DNA of 64,000 nucleotides. Source: an uncultured Crocinitomix sp. (GTDB lineage: Bacteria; Bacteroidota; Bacteroidia; Flavobacteriales_D; Crocinitomicaceae). The notes beneath the pieces are model-generated. The model was not told the origin of the DNA and did no database searches. It was given only the letters and a program-made list of their open reading frames with translations. Below, in pieces: positions 36,121-45,121 of this stretch; the stretch's first letter is position 1, and each line of letters opens with the position of its first letter. Made by a program: the position numbers and the translations under genes. The stretch lies in NCBI GenBank assembly GCA_937139035.1, contig CAKZPK010000181.1:1-64000 (forward strand). The letters are read 5' to 3'.

Positions 36121-38070
36121 TTATCTTCTCTTTTTAGATTTTTTTGAACTTTGGTTTCTACCGCCCGCCTTATTATTTGCTCGCTTTTCTTGTAACCATT
36201 TAGGTACTTCACGAGTTGTGTTTTGAGGAGGAGCAGTACCCATTAAGCGCGCTAATAATTCTGGTTTGCCAGCATTATTTAATTTATCCTTTACCCATTG
36301 TCTATTCTCATGCTTATACCAGAAGAAAAAGCGGTGTTGATCCTTTTTTTCTTGCTTAGTTTTAGGAGCAAAGGTTGGTTTTAAAGTATATGGGTGTACA
36401 CCAGAATAATAAATAACCGTAGCTACAGTCATTGGTGTTGGCGTAAAATCTTGTACCTGCTCAAGTTGAAATCCCATTTCTTTAGTTTCGGCAGCAAGAT
36501 TCGCCATATCCTCTTCTTTACAACCTGGGTGAGAAGAAATAAAATACGGAATGAGAGGTTGTTTTAAACCGTTTCTTTTTTGAATACGATCATAGCTCTC
36601 TTTGAACTTATGAAAATGTTTAAACGAAGGTTTACGCATGATCCGCAAAGTATCGTCTGCAGTATGTTCGGGTGCAACCTTTAATCTACCAGAAACATGG
36701 CGGGTAACAACCTGTTCTAAATAAGCGTCAGCCTCTTTTTCGTTTAAATTTTTATTGTAATCTTTTACCAATAAGTCATATCGAATACCTGATCCTACAA
36801 AAGCTTTTTTGACTTTAGGGTGCTGGTCTACCTTTTGGTAAAGTTTGGTTAAAGGCTTATGGTTGGTATCTAAATTTGAACAAATAACGGGATGGATACA
36901 CGAAGGACTTACGCATTTTTCGCAAATCCCTTCATCAATTCCCTTCATTCTATACATGTTGGCAGAAGGGCCTCCTAAATCAGAAATATAACCTTTAAAA
37001 CTAGGATCTTCCACAACCTGCTCAACTTCTTTCATGATAGATTTTTCACTACGCGAAGCAATGAATTTACCTTGATGAGCAGAAATTGTACAAAAACTGC
37101 AACCGCCAAAACAACCGCGGTGCATATTAATGGAAAACTTGATCATTTCATAAGCAGGAATGTCTCCACGCTTAAAATATTTTGGATGCGGTAAACGTGT
37201 GTAAGGTAAATCAAACGAACGATCAATTTCCCCTTCCGTCATAGTTTTGTACGGCGGATTAATTATGAGTCGGTTATCTCCGCTTTCTTGAAAAATTCGG
37301 CGGGCAATTAGTTTGTTTGATTCTACTTCAACCACCTTAAAATTGGCAGCATAAGCAATCTTGTCTTGCAAACATTTATCATGTGAATTTAATTCAACGT
37401 CCTCCCAATTTTTGTTTTTTGGAACTGGTTCATCAATCGGTCTAAAAATGGCTGTTTGCGGAATAGTTTTCATTGAAGAAAGGGGAACTCCCTTTTTCAT
37501 TAAAGTTAAAATTTCGCGCAAAGGTTGTTCACCCATTCCATAGACTAATAAATCAGCGCCACTCGTTTCTAAAATGCCAGGCATTAATTTGTCCGACCAA
37601 TAATCAAAATGCGTTACACGGCGTAAAGAAGCTTCAATTCCTCCAATTAAAACCGGAACATCAGGATAAATTTCTTTAAGAATTTGGGTGTACTTAATGG
37701 TAGCGTAGTCAGGCCTAAAACCTGCTTGTCCGCCTGGTGTATAAGAGTCGCTTGACCGTTTTCTTTTCCCGGCGGTATAATGATTTACCATAGAATCCAT
37801 ACAGCCAGAAGTAACGCCGAAAAAGTATTTGGGCGCACCAAACTTTTTAAAATCTCTTAAATCATCCTGCCAATTGGGTTGTGGAATTATGCCTACTCTA
37901 AATCCTTCGCTTTCAATAATTCGCCCAATAACTGCAGGCCCAAATGATGGATGATCTACATAGGCATCACCAGACACTAAAACAACGTCTAACTCATCCC
38001 AACCATGAGCTTCTAGCTCCTTTTTGGTGATGGGTAACCAGTCCGATACGGGTCTTCTTTTTTGAACCAT
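36121..38070 (-). CDS. YgiQ family radical SAM protein
   Basis: A 649-residue radical SAM protein of the YgiQ family (UPF0313); the reaction is unknown. MVQKRRPVSDWLPITKKELE and VVLVSGDAYVDHPSFGPAVI are the hallmark N-terminus, a cobalamin-binding-like region. The [4Fe-4S] SAM cluster motif is HRGCFGGCSFCTIS near residue 317 (CxxxCxxC). Further family stretches are GGIEASLRRVTHFDYWSDKL, SDLGGPSANMYRMKG and VAPEHTADDTLRIMRKPSF. The C-terminal tail is rich in Lys and Arg. It is cytoplasmic. The collagen-like gene lies upstream on the same strand, 21 bp away. Confidence 0.93.
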   Translation of the reverse strand: MVQKRRPVSDWLPITKKELEAHGWDELDVVLVSGDAYVDHPSFGPAVIGRIIESEGFRVGIIPQPNWQDDLRDFKKFGAPKYFFGVTSGCMDSMVNHYTAGKRKRSSDSYTPGGQAGFRPDYATIKYTQILKEIYPDVPVLIGGIEASLRRVTHFDYWSDKLMPGILETSGADLLVYGMGEQPLREILTLMKKGVPLSSMKTIPQTAIFRPIDEPVPKNKNWEDVELNSHDKCLQDKIAYAANFKVVEVESNKLIARRIFQESGDNRLIINPPYKTMTEGEIDRSFDLPYTRLPHPKYFKRGDIPAYEMIKFSINMHRGCFGGCSFCTISAHQGKFIASRSEKSIMKEVEQVVEDPSFKGYISDLGGPSANMYRMKGIDEGICEKCVSPSCIHPVICSNLDTNHKPLTKLYQKVDQHPKVKKAFVGSGIRYDLLVKDYNKNLNEKEADAYLEQVVTRHVSGRLKVAPEHTADDTLRIMRKPSFKHFHKFKESYDRIQKRNGLKQPLIPYFISSHPGCKEEDMANLAAETKEMGFQLEQVQDFTPTPMTVATVIYYSGVHPYTLKPTFAPKTKQEKKDQHRFFFWYKHENRQWVKDKLNNAGKPELLARLMGTAPPQNTTREVPKWLQEKRANNKAGGRNQSSKKSKKRR

Positions 38071-38091
38071 TAATGCAAAGGTAGGTGAAAT

Positions 38092-39108
38092 TTACTTGAT
38101 AGCGCTTTTCATGTAATCGCTGTATTGAATAAATTCAACTTTGCCCTCTTGACCATCTCTGCCAGATTCTCCATCTCTACCGTTATATCCATCTCTACCC
38201 ATTACGCCATTGCCTTGTGTACCTCTACCTGCCAATCCCTTTTTACCATAACGTCCATAATGCCCATAACTGCCGCCATGGCCTCCGTGCGTATAGACAA
38301 TAATTTGTGAAATGTATTTTTCGCAAGCCGGGGTATAAACAATTTTGACATTTCCACCATCCCCACCGTTTCCACCATTACCGCCGTCTCCACCGTCTCC
38401 GCCATCTCCACCACTACCGCCTATTCCAGTGCCGCTTTCTCCATTTTGTCCAAATGCTCCGTCATGACCGTTGCCCCCATGTCCCCCATCACCTCCGCTT
38501 GCATCTAACTCTATATTAGGCTTATACAACGAAAAATATAATGGTTCAAATTCTGAATTGTTTCTACCGTTATCGAGAATTAACATACTATCCTTCGTAC
38601 ATGGGTGAACGCCAATTGATAGGAATAGGGTTAAATCTGGACAGTCCAATCCATCCCCACCATCCGTACCGTCGCGGTCATGAAAAGGGGAATGTCCATT
38701 TTTTCCAGGTGTTCCTGTTGCACCAGCGAAGTAGGTGTTTTGTTTGGTTTTATGAATGATAAAGGTTTCATCAGTATATATTTCGGGTTTGTTTTTTAAA
38801 GCCACTCTAACAATTAATAATGAATCGCAAAGATTGGTTCTTTTAGGGATGATTTTAGATTGTATTGGATCATATTTTCCGCCCTTAATTACACTCAATT
38901 GAATATCGTTAAAGGTGATTTTTCTATTTTGAATTTCCAGTCCCTCATCTCCATCTAAATCTGCAAAAACTTTATAAGGCAAAGGTCGGTCATTAAACAC
39001 ATTGTCTCGATTTAGGTATAGGTGCAAGCTTTTTACATGGTCTACGGCATTGTAAACTGGGATTTTAAATTTGTAAACCTTGTTTATACTTGCGTAACTC
39101 AATTTCAT
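38092..39108 (-). CDS. Collagen-like Gly-rich protein, 3' part of a split gene
   Basis: A 338-residue open frame whose second half is made of Gly-X-Y triplets (TGTPGKNGHSPFHD; SGGDGGHGGNGHDGAFGQNG; then a run of GGD and GGN units; KGLAGRGTQGNGVMGRDGYN; ESGRDGQEG). This collagen-like pattern suggests a surface-exposed fibrous region. Residues 1-130 are beta-rich and not assignable. The apparent ATG at 39108 is internal: the same frame is open upstream for 69 codons to an in-frame TGA at 39316-39318, beyond which an ATG and a signal-peptide-like sequence lie in frame. The product therefore lacks a signal peptide as it stands. It ends 21 bp before the YgiQ gene. Confidence 0.6.
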   Translation of the reverse strand: MKLSYASINKVYKFKIPVYNAVDHVKSLHLYLNRDNVFNDRPLPYKVFADLDGDEGLEIQNRKITFNDIQLSVIKGGKYDPIQSKIIPKRTNLCDSLLIVRVALKNKPEIYTDETFIIHKTKQNTYFAGATGTPGKNGHSPFHDRDGTDGGDGLDCPDLTLFLSIGVHPCTKDSMLILDNGRNNSEFEPLYFSLYKPNIELDASGGDGGHGGNGHDGAFGQNGESGTGIGGSGGDGGDGGDGGNGGNGGDGGNVKIVYTPACEKYISQIIVYTHGGHGGSYGHYGRYGKKGLAGRGTQGNGVMGRDGYNGRDGESGRDGQEGKVEFIQYSDYMKSAIK

Positions 39109-39450
39109 TTCAAGTGTGATGTTGTCCTCTGCATAGTCTTTCGGAATTATTAAATTGAAATATTGTTTTGAAGGGCCAACGAACTTAATTTCCTTGGAAA
39201 CTTTGAAAGTAAAATCTAAACAAGGGTATTTGGTAAATTCATCAGTGCTATAAAAGACTTTGCCATTGGTTTTGGTTACTTTGATTGAAAAGGAAGGACT
39301 TAATCCTTTAGAGATTCATGTTTTATCATAAACCAAATCAACCGATTTTATGGCAGCAGTTGTATTGAAAACATTAAAAATAAAAAATAGGAAAAGGGTT
39401 GGCTTTAAAAAGCCAATTAGATTTGCGATCATGGGTGTGGTTTTTTGCAT
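39109..39450 (-). pseudogene. 5' part of the collagen-like gene with in-frame TGA stop
   Basis: Reading on from the 338-residue frame gives, after ATG at 39450 (or 39432), MQKTTPMIANLIGFLKPTLF and LFFIFNVFNTTAAIKS, a plausible signal peptide, then VDLVYDKT, a TGA at 39316-39318, and 69 further open codons (ISKGLSPSFSIKVTKTNGKV onward) leading directly into the annotated frame. One substitution (TGG or CGA to TGA) would explain it. Either the gene is a recent pseudogene or the base is an error. TGA is used as a normal stop elsewhere here, so code reassignment is not indicated. Confidence 0.75.
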
Positions 39451-39524
39451 GAATGCGCAAATTTCATACCAATGATTTATTTGTAAGATTCTGTTTATTT
39501 TGGGTGGATAAAATTTAAATTAAA

Positions 39525-40121
39525 ATGTTTCACTCTTTATTTCAACCTGTTACTTGGCAAGATCTCTTAAAAAAGGAAAGTATAGAAAAAATTGAAAAAA
39601 GAGAATGTCCATTTTTAAAGAGCGAACTTCTAAGTGAGGATTGTTATATTTTAATTGGGCGTCATGGTGTTTCTAATAAAAAGAATTCGCATTATATAGT
39701 CATGTCAACTACTACTACATCATTTACTGTTCAGGCGGGCTACCTGCGGTGTAGTGAAAAATTTTACAAGCAAACTAAATTTATAGACACTGTTTTGTCT
39801 TACTTAGTTAATATCGGAATTGGAATTTTAATTCTTGGGTTTATCATGTTTTGTTCAGCTCAATTTTTTGAATTTAACATGCACAAATATTTACCGTTTG
39901 ATGTAATGTATTTTGGTTTTTTATGGATGTTTACACTAGGTGGGGCGCCATTAGTAAGCTTTATTCGCAAATTGTATAGAGAGCGTTTGTCAAAAAAAGT
40001 TGTTCGAAGAATCCAAGGACTAAGTAAACTAGGAATGCCTAAACATGATGGTAAAAAGCCTAAGTATTACTATAAAATGGAATCAGAGCAAATAGATGAT
40101 TTTGAAAACATGCAGGATTAG
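39525..40121 (+). CDS. Unrecognised membrane protein with two helices
   Basis: A 198-residue protein with a cytoplasmic-looking N-terminal domain (residues 1-85, including ILIGRHGVSNKKNSHYIVMS), two hydrophobic segments (VLSYLVNIGIGILILGFIMF and FDVMYFGFLWMFTLGGAPLV) and a basic C-terminal tail (RKLYRERLSKKVVRRIQGLS). No family recognised. Its stop is 1 bp from the stop of the convergent lysoplasmalogenase gene. Confidence 0.6.
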   Translation: MFHSLFQPVTWQDLLKKESIEKIEKRECPFLKSELLSEDCYILIGRHGVSNKKNSHYIVMSTTTTSFTVQAGYLRCSEKFYKQTKFIDTVLSYLVNIGIGILILGFIMFCSAQFFEFNMHKYLPFDVMYFGFLWMFTLGGAPLVSFIRKLYRERLSKKVVRRIQGLSKLGMPKHDGKKPKYYYKMESEQIDDFENMQD

Positions 40122-40122
40122 G

Positions 40123-40806
40123 TTACTCTTTATTATGCTTTAGGATACCAAATACAATTGCAAGTTGAGCAAATGCATAGGTTGACATTATTATAATAAG
40201 TGATAAAGGAACTTCAATCAAAAATTTATCGATAGCTAAAACACTATCAGAAATCATGAATAGTAATGCGCCAATTAAGACAAAATAAAAGCTTTTTCGA
40301 TTTACTTTATCTTGTCGTTTAAGCGCCGTTATAAACATGCTTAAAATAACCAGAATATAAATAACTACTGGAATGATTAAGGGACCAAGGTTATCTTTTA
40401 AGGCATAAAACAAACCTATGCCATAAATAATAACAAGAATTAAAATTAACCAAAAAACAGCGTGATTTTTTTTATTCCAGTATTTAGCAAATGCAACTGA
40501 ATAAGAGACATGTGCTAAAAGAAATGCTCCTAATCCGATTGTGAAAAAATGAGGAGATACATTTTCATATAGCAAGGCGGTGTCACCTACAACTGAAAAG
40601 AATAATGCAATTAAAACAGGGCGGAATACTTTTTTAGGTAAATCTTGCCCATTGTAATAAAAATAGATAAGAAGTGAGCCTATTATTAACGGTTTGCTAA
40701 TTCGTCGATAAAGGTCATAAGAAGAACTACCAATAATGAGATCAACAATAAGGATTGTAAAAAAGAAGAGAAGAAATAAATTATAATGCTTAGTGTTTTT
40801 AGTCAT
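40123..40806 (-). CDS. YhhN/TMEM86-family lysoplasmalogenase
   Basis: A 227-residue integral membrane protein of the YhhN family; its animal members (TMEM86A/B) hydrolyse the vinyl-ether bond of lysoplasmalogens. About eight hydrophobic segments fill the sequence. RRISKPLIIGSLLIYFYYNG, FFSVVGDTALLY and GLGAFLLAHVSYSVAF carry the family's conserved Lys-Pro, GD and H positions. I take the ATG at 40806, which overlaps the last codons of the upstream hydroxylase gene by 8 bp (ATGACTAA), rather than 40839; this implies translational coupling. The partner is AGMO-like, so the pair probably handles ether lipids. Confidence 0.82.
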   Translation of the reverse strand: MTKNTKHYNLFLLFFFTILIVDLIIGSSSYDLYRRISKPLIIGSLLIYFYYNGQDLPKKVFRPVLIALFFSVVGDTALLYENVSPHFFTIGLGAFLLAHVSYSVAFAKYWNKKNHAVFWLILILVIIYGIGLFYALKDNLGPLIIPVVIYILVILSMFITALKRQDKVNRKSFYFVLIGALLFMISDSVLAIDKFLIEVPLSLIIIMSTYAFAQLAIVFGILKHNKE

Positions 40807-41719
40807 TCTTTGAGGCAGTTTTATTTTCGTTTTTTTCAAGCCATTCTTTCCGGATGTCTTTGGAGAGTTTTCCTAAATTATCGTGTTGCCATCCTGGAGG
40901 TTTGGAAAGGTATTTGAGTTTGTTTAAAAAGCTTGTTTTACTATAGATAACCGTTTTAAAAATGGAAGCCCATTCGGCAAAAGCAATTTTAAAAGGATTG
41001 AATGTGTTAATATTTGTTGTTAGTCCATAGGCAACTTTTTCTTCTTTTAACTCAGGTTGAAACGTACCAAATAGTTTATCCCAAACAATAAAAATACCAG
41101 CATAATTGCGGTCCAAATAAAGTGGGTTTGATCCATGGTGAACGCGGTGGTGAGAAGGGGTGTTGAAGACACACTCAAACCATTTTGGCATTTTATTAAT
41201 TAACTCTGTATGGATCCAATATTGATAGAGCAGACTAATACTCATTTGCGTAAAAATCATGAGCGGATGAAAGCCGAAAATAGGTAAGGCTAAATAAAAA
41301 ACAAAATTGAAAAATCCGCCTGTCCATGTTTGCCGTAATGCCGTACTTAAATTATATTTTTTTGAAGAATGATGTACAATATGTGAGGCCCAAAAAAAAC
41401 GACTTTCATGACTTACTCTATGAAAAAAGTAATAGCAGATATCATCTAAAAACAAAATTAACAACCAAGCCCACCACTCAAACGGAATTGTAAACAACTT
41501 GAAATTGTCATATAAAAAGGAGATGATGAAAACCAAAATTAGATTGGCTAAAAAACTCACAATTACATTTCCAATTCCCATTGATATGGACGCCAAACTA
41601 TCTTTAAAGTCATAGGATTTTTTATTTCTCTTTTGAATGAGTATACCTTCAATAATGATGGTTATCACAAAAAATGGAATAGCGTATAAAATTAGGTTTG
41701 GTATCTCAGGTATTTGCAT
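40799..41719 (-). CDS. Sterol desaturase/fatty acid hydroxylase family protein, alkylglycerol-monooxygenase-like
   Basis: A 306-residue membrane di-iron enzyme with the full histidine set: HRVSH (residues 100-104), HIVHH (113-117) and HHRVHH (190-195). Beyond these it closely follows the eukaryotic alkylglycerol monooxygenase (TMEM195) pattern that I remember, including FFWASHIVHHSSKKYNLSTA, QYWIHTELI, NTPSHHRVHHGSNPLYLDRN and YAGIFIVWDKLFGTF, with a late PPGW segment. AGMO cleaves the ether bond of alkylglycerols using tetrahydrobiopterin. Several hydrophobic helices flank the His motifs, with the active site facing the cytoplasm. The lysoplasmalogenase gene overlaps its 3' end, which supports a shared ether-lipid role. 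Confidence 0.85.
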   Translation of the reverse strand: MQIPEIPNLILYAIPFFVITIIIEGILIQKRNKKSYDFKDSLASISMGIGNVIVSFLANLILVFIISFLYDNFKLFTIPFEWWAWLLILFLDDICYYFFHRVSHESRFFWASHIVHHSSKKYNLSTALRQTWTGGFFNFVFYLALPIFGFHPLMIFTQMSISLLYQYWIHTELINKMPKWFECVFNTPSHHRVHHGSNPLYLDRNYAGIFIVWDKLFGTFQPELKEEKVAYGLTTNINTFNPFKIAFAEWASIFKTVIYSKTSFLNKLKYLSKPPGWQHDNLGKLSKDIRKEWLEKNENKTASKND

Positions 41720-41847
41720 GGTTCAAATTCGTCCAAAAAGGTACGAAAAATTCAGTGCGCGCATAATAAATTTGCAATTAAAAATTGGCTCATTAATTTT
41801 TAAGAATCGCAGAATTTTATGAAACTTAGTAAAGTTGAAGCGGAATT

Positions 41848-42690
41848 TTACATGAAAAAAGGAGTGATTGCCTTAAGCTCCTTTTTAGATAGAGTGGGAT
41901 AATCGTCACGAAAGTGTTTAGAATACAACATGCGACCATCTGAAATGCTCACCAATGCCATTTCCGTAAAGCGATTAACAGCAAAGTATAAAATGATGTG
42001 CTCAGGATTTTTAAGAGCAAGTGTTTCATAATACTCTTCCTCACCTAATAGACGATATTTAATGCCCAATTTATCCAAATCAGCCGTAACAATTGCATGA
42101 CGCGTTTGCTCTCTATTTAAAATGAGTGTATTTCCAGCCGAAGGACCATCAGTGCCTGTTACGGCTTCAGAAACCTTTGCGTTTAAATCTTCTGGCTCAC
42201 CAGTAAGACGTTTATCCTTGATTAGCGTTAGCCCTTGGTTGAGGGCTTTAACTAAAATATAACTGTAACGGTATTCTTCTTCCTCTGACACTAAATCATA
42301 AAAGCCATTGAGGTACATATAGCCAAGGGTGTGTTCCATTTTAACAGCCTTGCGAGGAACATAAATTTCTGCAGGTTGTAAAACCAATACATGTTGGTTT
42401 TTACGATCCATCATGTGCTTTTTTGTAAACTCTTTGGTTGTTACAAACAAAGCGGTTGAAGTTTTGTCAGGGCGCTTATACTGCTCGACTGTTGTAAATT
42501 CTGAAAAGGTCCAAAATTCATTCAAATTTGCAATCATGATACTATCAAAATAGACATTTCCAGTTTTTACATAGGTAATACCATTATTAACCATGTTCTT
42601 AAACGTCATTTCGTTTGCACCGAAATTGTAGACTTGTGCAAAGCTTAAATTAGTTAAGATTGAAAGAAGAATGAATAAGTATTTTTTCAT
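41848..42690 (-). CDS. Secreted or periplasmic protein, unrecognised
   Basis: A 280-residue protein beginning with a good signal peptide (MKKYLFILLSILTNLSFAQ), which is why I prefer the start at 42690 over 42714. The mature part is mixed alpha/beta, without cysteines, and includes NEMTFKNMVNNGITYVKTGN, VLVLQPAEIYVPRKAVKMEH and ALVSISDGRMLYSKHFRDDY. No catalytic motif or family is evident. It stands alone, with its upstream region shared divergently with the beta-barrel-like gene at 42813. Confidence 0.6.
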   Translation of the reverse strand: MKKYLFILLSILTNLSFAQVYNFGANEMTFKNMVNNGITYVKTGNVYFDSIMIANLNEFWTFSEFTTVEQYKRPDKTSTALFVTTKEFTKKHMMDRKNQHVLVLQPAEIYVPRKAVKMEHTLGYMYLNGFYDLVSEEEEYRYSYILVKALNQGLTLIKDKRLTGEPEDLNAKVSEAVTGTDGPSAGNTLILNREQTRHAIVTADLDKLGIKYRLLGEEEYYETLALKNPEHIILYFAVNRFTEMALVSISDGRMLYSKHFRDDYPTLSKKELKAITPFFM

Positions 42691-42812
42691 AGTGTTAAGA
42701 TCAATTAACCGCAAATATACTTATTGACTAGCAATTATAAAGCCAGACTGAATTATTGAACCAACCGTTATGATTTAGCAGCCGTTTATTATGAATAAAT
42801 CGACGTATCGTG

Positions 42813-43460
42813 ATGGAAAGGTTAATCTTAGTTTGCCTTTTATTCTCTTTTGCTTCATGCAGTCTATTTGGACAGAAAAGTTATGGAGATGGAGATTTTT
42901 CTGTAAACCCATATATGGGTGCAATTCCTTTGGATATAGGTGCTAAAGTTGGTCTTTCGTATACTCCTAGTGATGCAGATTTTGTTGGTTTGCCAGTTTC
43001 AATAGGAATAAAAGGAGAGTTCTTGGTTCAACCACATTTAGGGATGAAAGTTGATTTTAATTGGATTTACATTGGTTATAAATATACGCGGCTGAGTGAA
43101 AACACGCATTGGAATCCGTCTACAGGAGAGTATGTGAGAACAACTCTTACAGAAAATTATAAACGAACATCTAGGAAAATAAGAATGATGGTTGGGTTCA
43201 ACTTTTATTTCAACAGATCAAACCGATATCATTCTTATTCAACAATTGAAATAGGATATAAAAATGTACTAAGAAGACAAGTAAGAAATAGTGTTGTTAG
43301 TTCACCTAAAATGTTTATTCAATATGGAAATTTTGGTTTCCCAATAACCGCCCGAATTGGTCTTGGTCAAAAGTGGTTTCTTACTGAAAGGTTAGCTATT
43401 ACAACAGAAGTTGGTCTTGGAGCAACGCCCTTTCATCTTGGAATGGAGGTTAATTTTTAA
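42813..43460 (+). CDS. Putative outer-membrane beta-barrel protein
   Basis: A 215-residue protein with signal peptide MERLILVCLLFSFASCSLFG and alternating hydrophobic/polar strands ending in an aromatic residue pattern (IGIKGEFLVQPHLGMKVDFN, WIYIGYKYTRL, KIRMMVGFNFYFN, GLGATPFHLGMEVNF with terminal Phe). This is typical of small outer-membrane barrels in Bacteroidota. Cys in FASCSLFG could be a lipobox, but the barrel reading is preferred. Role unknown. It converges on the SUMF1-like gene with 15 bp between stops and A/T runs that may terminate both. Confidence 0.6.
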   Translation: MERLILVCLLFSFASCSLFGQKSYGDGDFSVNPYMGAIPLDIGAKVGLSYTPSDADFVGLPVSIGIKGEFLVQPHLGMKVDFNWIYIGYKYTRLSENTHWNPSTGEYVRTTLTENYKRTSRKIRMMVGFNFYFNRSNRYHSYSTIEIGYKNVLRRQVRNSVVSSPKMFIQYGNFGFPITARIGLGQKWFLTERLAITTEVGLGATPFHLGMEVNF

Positions 43461-43475
43461 GAAAAAACATAAATC

Positions 43476-44336
43476 TTATTTTTTCAACACAACATAACTC
43501 ATTACTGGACGAAAACCAACAAATGGACTCGGTTCATCTGATTCTATTTCACTCGTTATTCTTATTTCATATCCTGGTGAGTACCAATGTCCGCCAATTG
43601 CAGTGCTTTCTGCTGTTAGTTCTGAAACATTGCCGCACATATTATAAAGCCCAAATGCATTTGGAGCATAACTTTCCGTTGGCGCAGTAAAAGTATATTC
43701 GGTAGCATTTGAAACTGGATTATAACTAAAAGTTGAATCTTGAACAATTTCAAACCCGTCAGTTGTGCGTCTTACATTTTGATCACCGATTTCAAAATAA
43801 TTGGCATAAGAGCATCCTTTTGAATTGTACATATAATTGTTTCCCCAAGAATAAATAGCGTTTTTATTTCCGCCCTGTGCAGCAGCAGCCCATTCGTGTT
43901 TAGTTGGAAGCCTCACGTCATTTATATGCTCTCCGTATTTTGTACGAAGTTCTTTTGTTAACCATTGGCAGTATAATTCTGCACCGGCTTTGCTTACATT
44001 AACAACGGGATAATTATCATATGCAGGGTGATTAAAATAATGATCTACCATAGGGCTATTGAGCATTCCTAGCAAATTCCATTTGGTTGTGTCAGGTGTT
44101 GCAATGGCTAATAATGAATCGTTTTTCTCCTTTTTTAATGCTGTTATAAACTGACGATATTCAAAATTTGATACTTCTTTTTCAGCCATAAAAAATGCCT
44201 GGACACTTACCTCGTTTGTAAAAGCAATAGTGTTACAAGAAGGTATAAAAACGAATGATTTTGGCGTTTTATATTTTGATGCAGGACCAAAAGAGATAAG
44301 AATAAGTCCAATAAGGACGAAGATTATTTTTTTCAT
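43476..44336 (-). CDS. SUMF1/formylglycine-generating-enzyme-fold protein, secreted
   Basis: A 286-residue protein with the FGE-sulfatase fold. Landmarks are FFMAEKEVSNFEYRQFITAL, YPVVNVSKAGAELYCQWLTK, RLPTKHEWAAAAQGGNKNAI, YSWGNNYMYNSKGCSYANYF, APNAFGLYNMCGNVSELTAE and FVGFRPVMSYV. The position of the catalytic cysteine pair (GGHWYSPGYEIR) has no Cys, so it is probably a binding or structural member rather than an enzyme. A signal peptide (MKKIIFVLIGLILISFGPAS) indicates export. It is the second such protein in the window (see 28957-30720), but much shorter and not closely similar. Confidence 0.8.
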   Translation of the reverse strand: MKKIIFVLIGLILISFGPASKYKTPKSFVFIPSCNTIAFTNEVSVQAFFMAEKEVSNFEYRQFITALKKEKNDSLLAIATPDTTKWNLLGMLNSPMVDHYFNHPAYDNYPVVNVSKAGAELYCQWLTKELRTKYGEHINDVRLPTKHEWAAAAQGGNKNAIYSWGNNYMYNSKGCSYANYFEIGDQNVRRTTDGFEIVQDSTFSYNPVSNATEYTFTAPTESYAPNAFGLYNMCGNVSELTAESTAIGGHWYSPGYEIRITSEIESDEPSPFVGFRPVMSYVVLKK

Positions 44337-44388
44337 AGGATAAGGTTTTACACATCAATAACCTATAAAATGGACTCGGTTACAACCG

Positions 44389-44973
44389 TTAAAATAATTC
44401 TTTTACGTTGTCAGCAAATAGTTTTACGGCAATCGATAATAGGATGATTCCAAATACCTTTTGTAAGATTGCAATTCCTCCTTTGCCTAAAAAGTGTTCG
44501 ATTCGTTTCGTCAATTTCAAGACAATAAAAACGACAATCATGTTTAATAGAATTGCAATTGCAATATTGGTCATAGCGTATTCGGCCTGTAAAGAGATTA
44601 TTGTGGTCATTGAACCGGCGCCCGCAATTAAAGGGAAGGCAATTGGTACAATAGATACAATTTTTCTAGACCCTTCATCTTCATCTCTGAAGAGTTGTAC
44701 ACCAAAAATCATTTCTACGCCTAGCGCAAAAATAATGAGTGAACCTACAACAGCAAAGGCTTTTATTTCAACTCCCAGAAAACCAAGAATACCTTCACCA
44801 ACAAATAAAAAGGCTAACATTATTCCTAATGCTACTAATGAAGCTTTAACCTCATGAATATTTCCAGCTCTATTTTTCAGCTTAATAATTACCGGGATTG
44901 ACCCAATGATGTCGATCACAGCAAACAAGACCATAAAAGCCTTCCCAATCTCTAATAAATCGTTATAATCCAT
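44389..44973 (-). CDS. marC: MarC family inner-membrane protein
   Basis: A 194-residue member of the MarC/UPF0056 family: six hydrophobic segments with the conserved FMVLFAVIDIIGSIPVIIKL at the start and VPIAFPLIAGAGSMTTIISL in the centre, where the Pro-Gly motif is typical. The family was once linked to multiple antibiotic resistance but the function is not established. It stands alone between the SUMF1-like gene and purN. Confidence 0.88.
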   Translation of the reverse strand: MDYNDLLEIGKAFMVLFAVIDIIGSIPVIIKLKNRAGNIHEVKASLVALGIMLAFLFVGEGILGFLGVEIKAFAVVGSLIIFALGVEMIFGVQLFRDEDEGSRKIVSIVPIAFPLIAGAGSMTTIISLQAEYAMTNIAIAILLNMIVVFIVLKLTKRIEHFLGKGGIAILQKVFGIILLSIAVKLFADNVKELF

Positions 44974-45121
44974 AGCGTAATATTTTAATTAAATTCAACA
45001 CGCAATTTTTAAAAAGCGCGCAAAGGTAATTAGTTTGTTAGAACGTATATCAACAAATGATAAAATATTTCACTTTTTATCGATTAGAGGTATAAATTTA
45101 TCGACTTGTTGGTTCTTTGAC

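Noticed and set aside
35934-36137. 67-codon plus-strand frame in the gap upstream of the 1024-residue T9SS gene
   Set aside because: Its composition (many Cys, Tyr and His; no domain) is not protein-like and it overlaps the end of the YgiQ gene.
39316-39318. TGA as selenocysteine or a reassigned codon
   Set aside because: TGA ends other genes here and TGG is used for Trp; no SECIS-like hairpin was seen and no selenoprotein family is involved.
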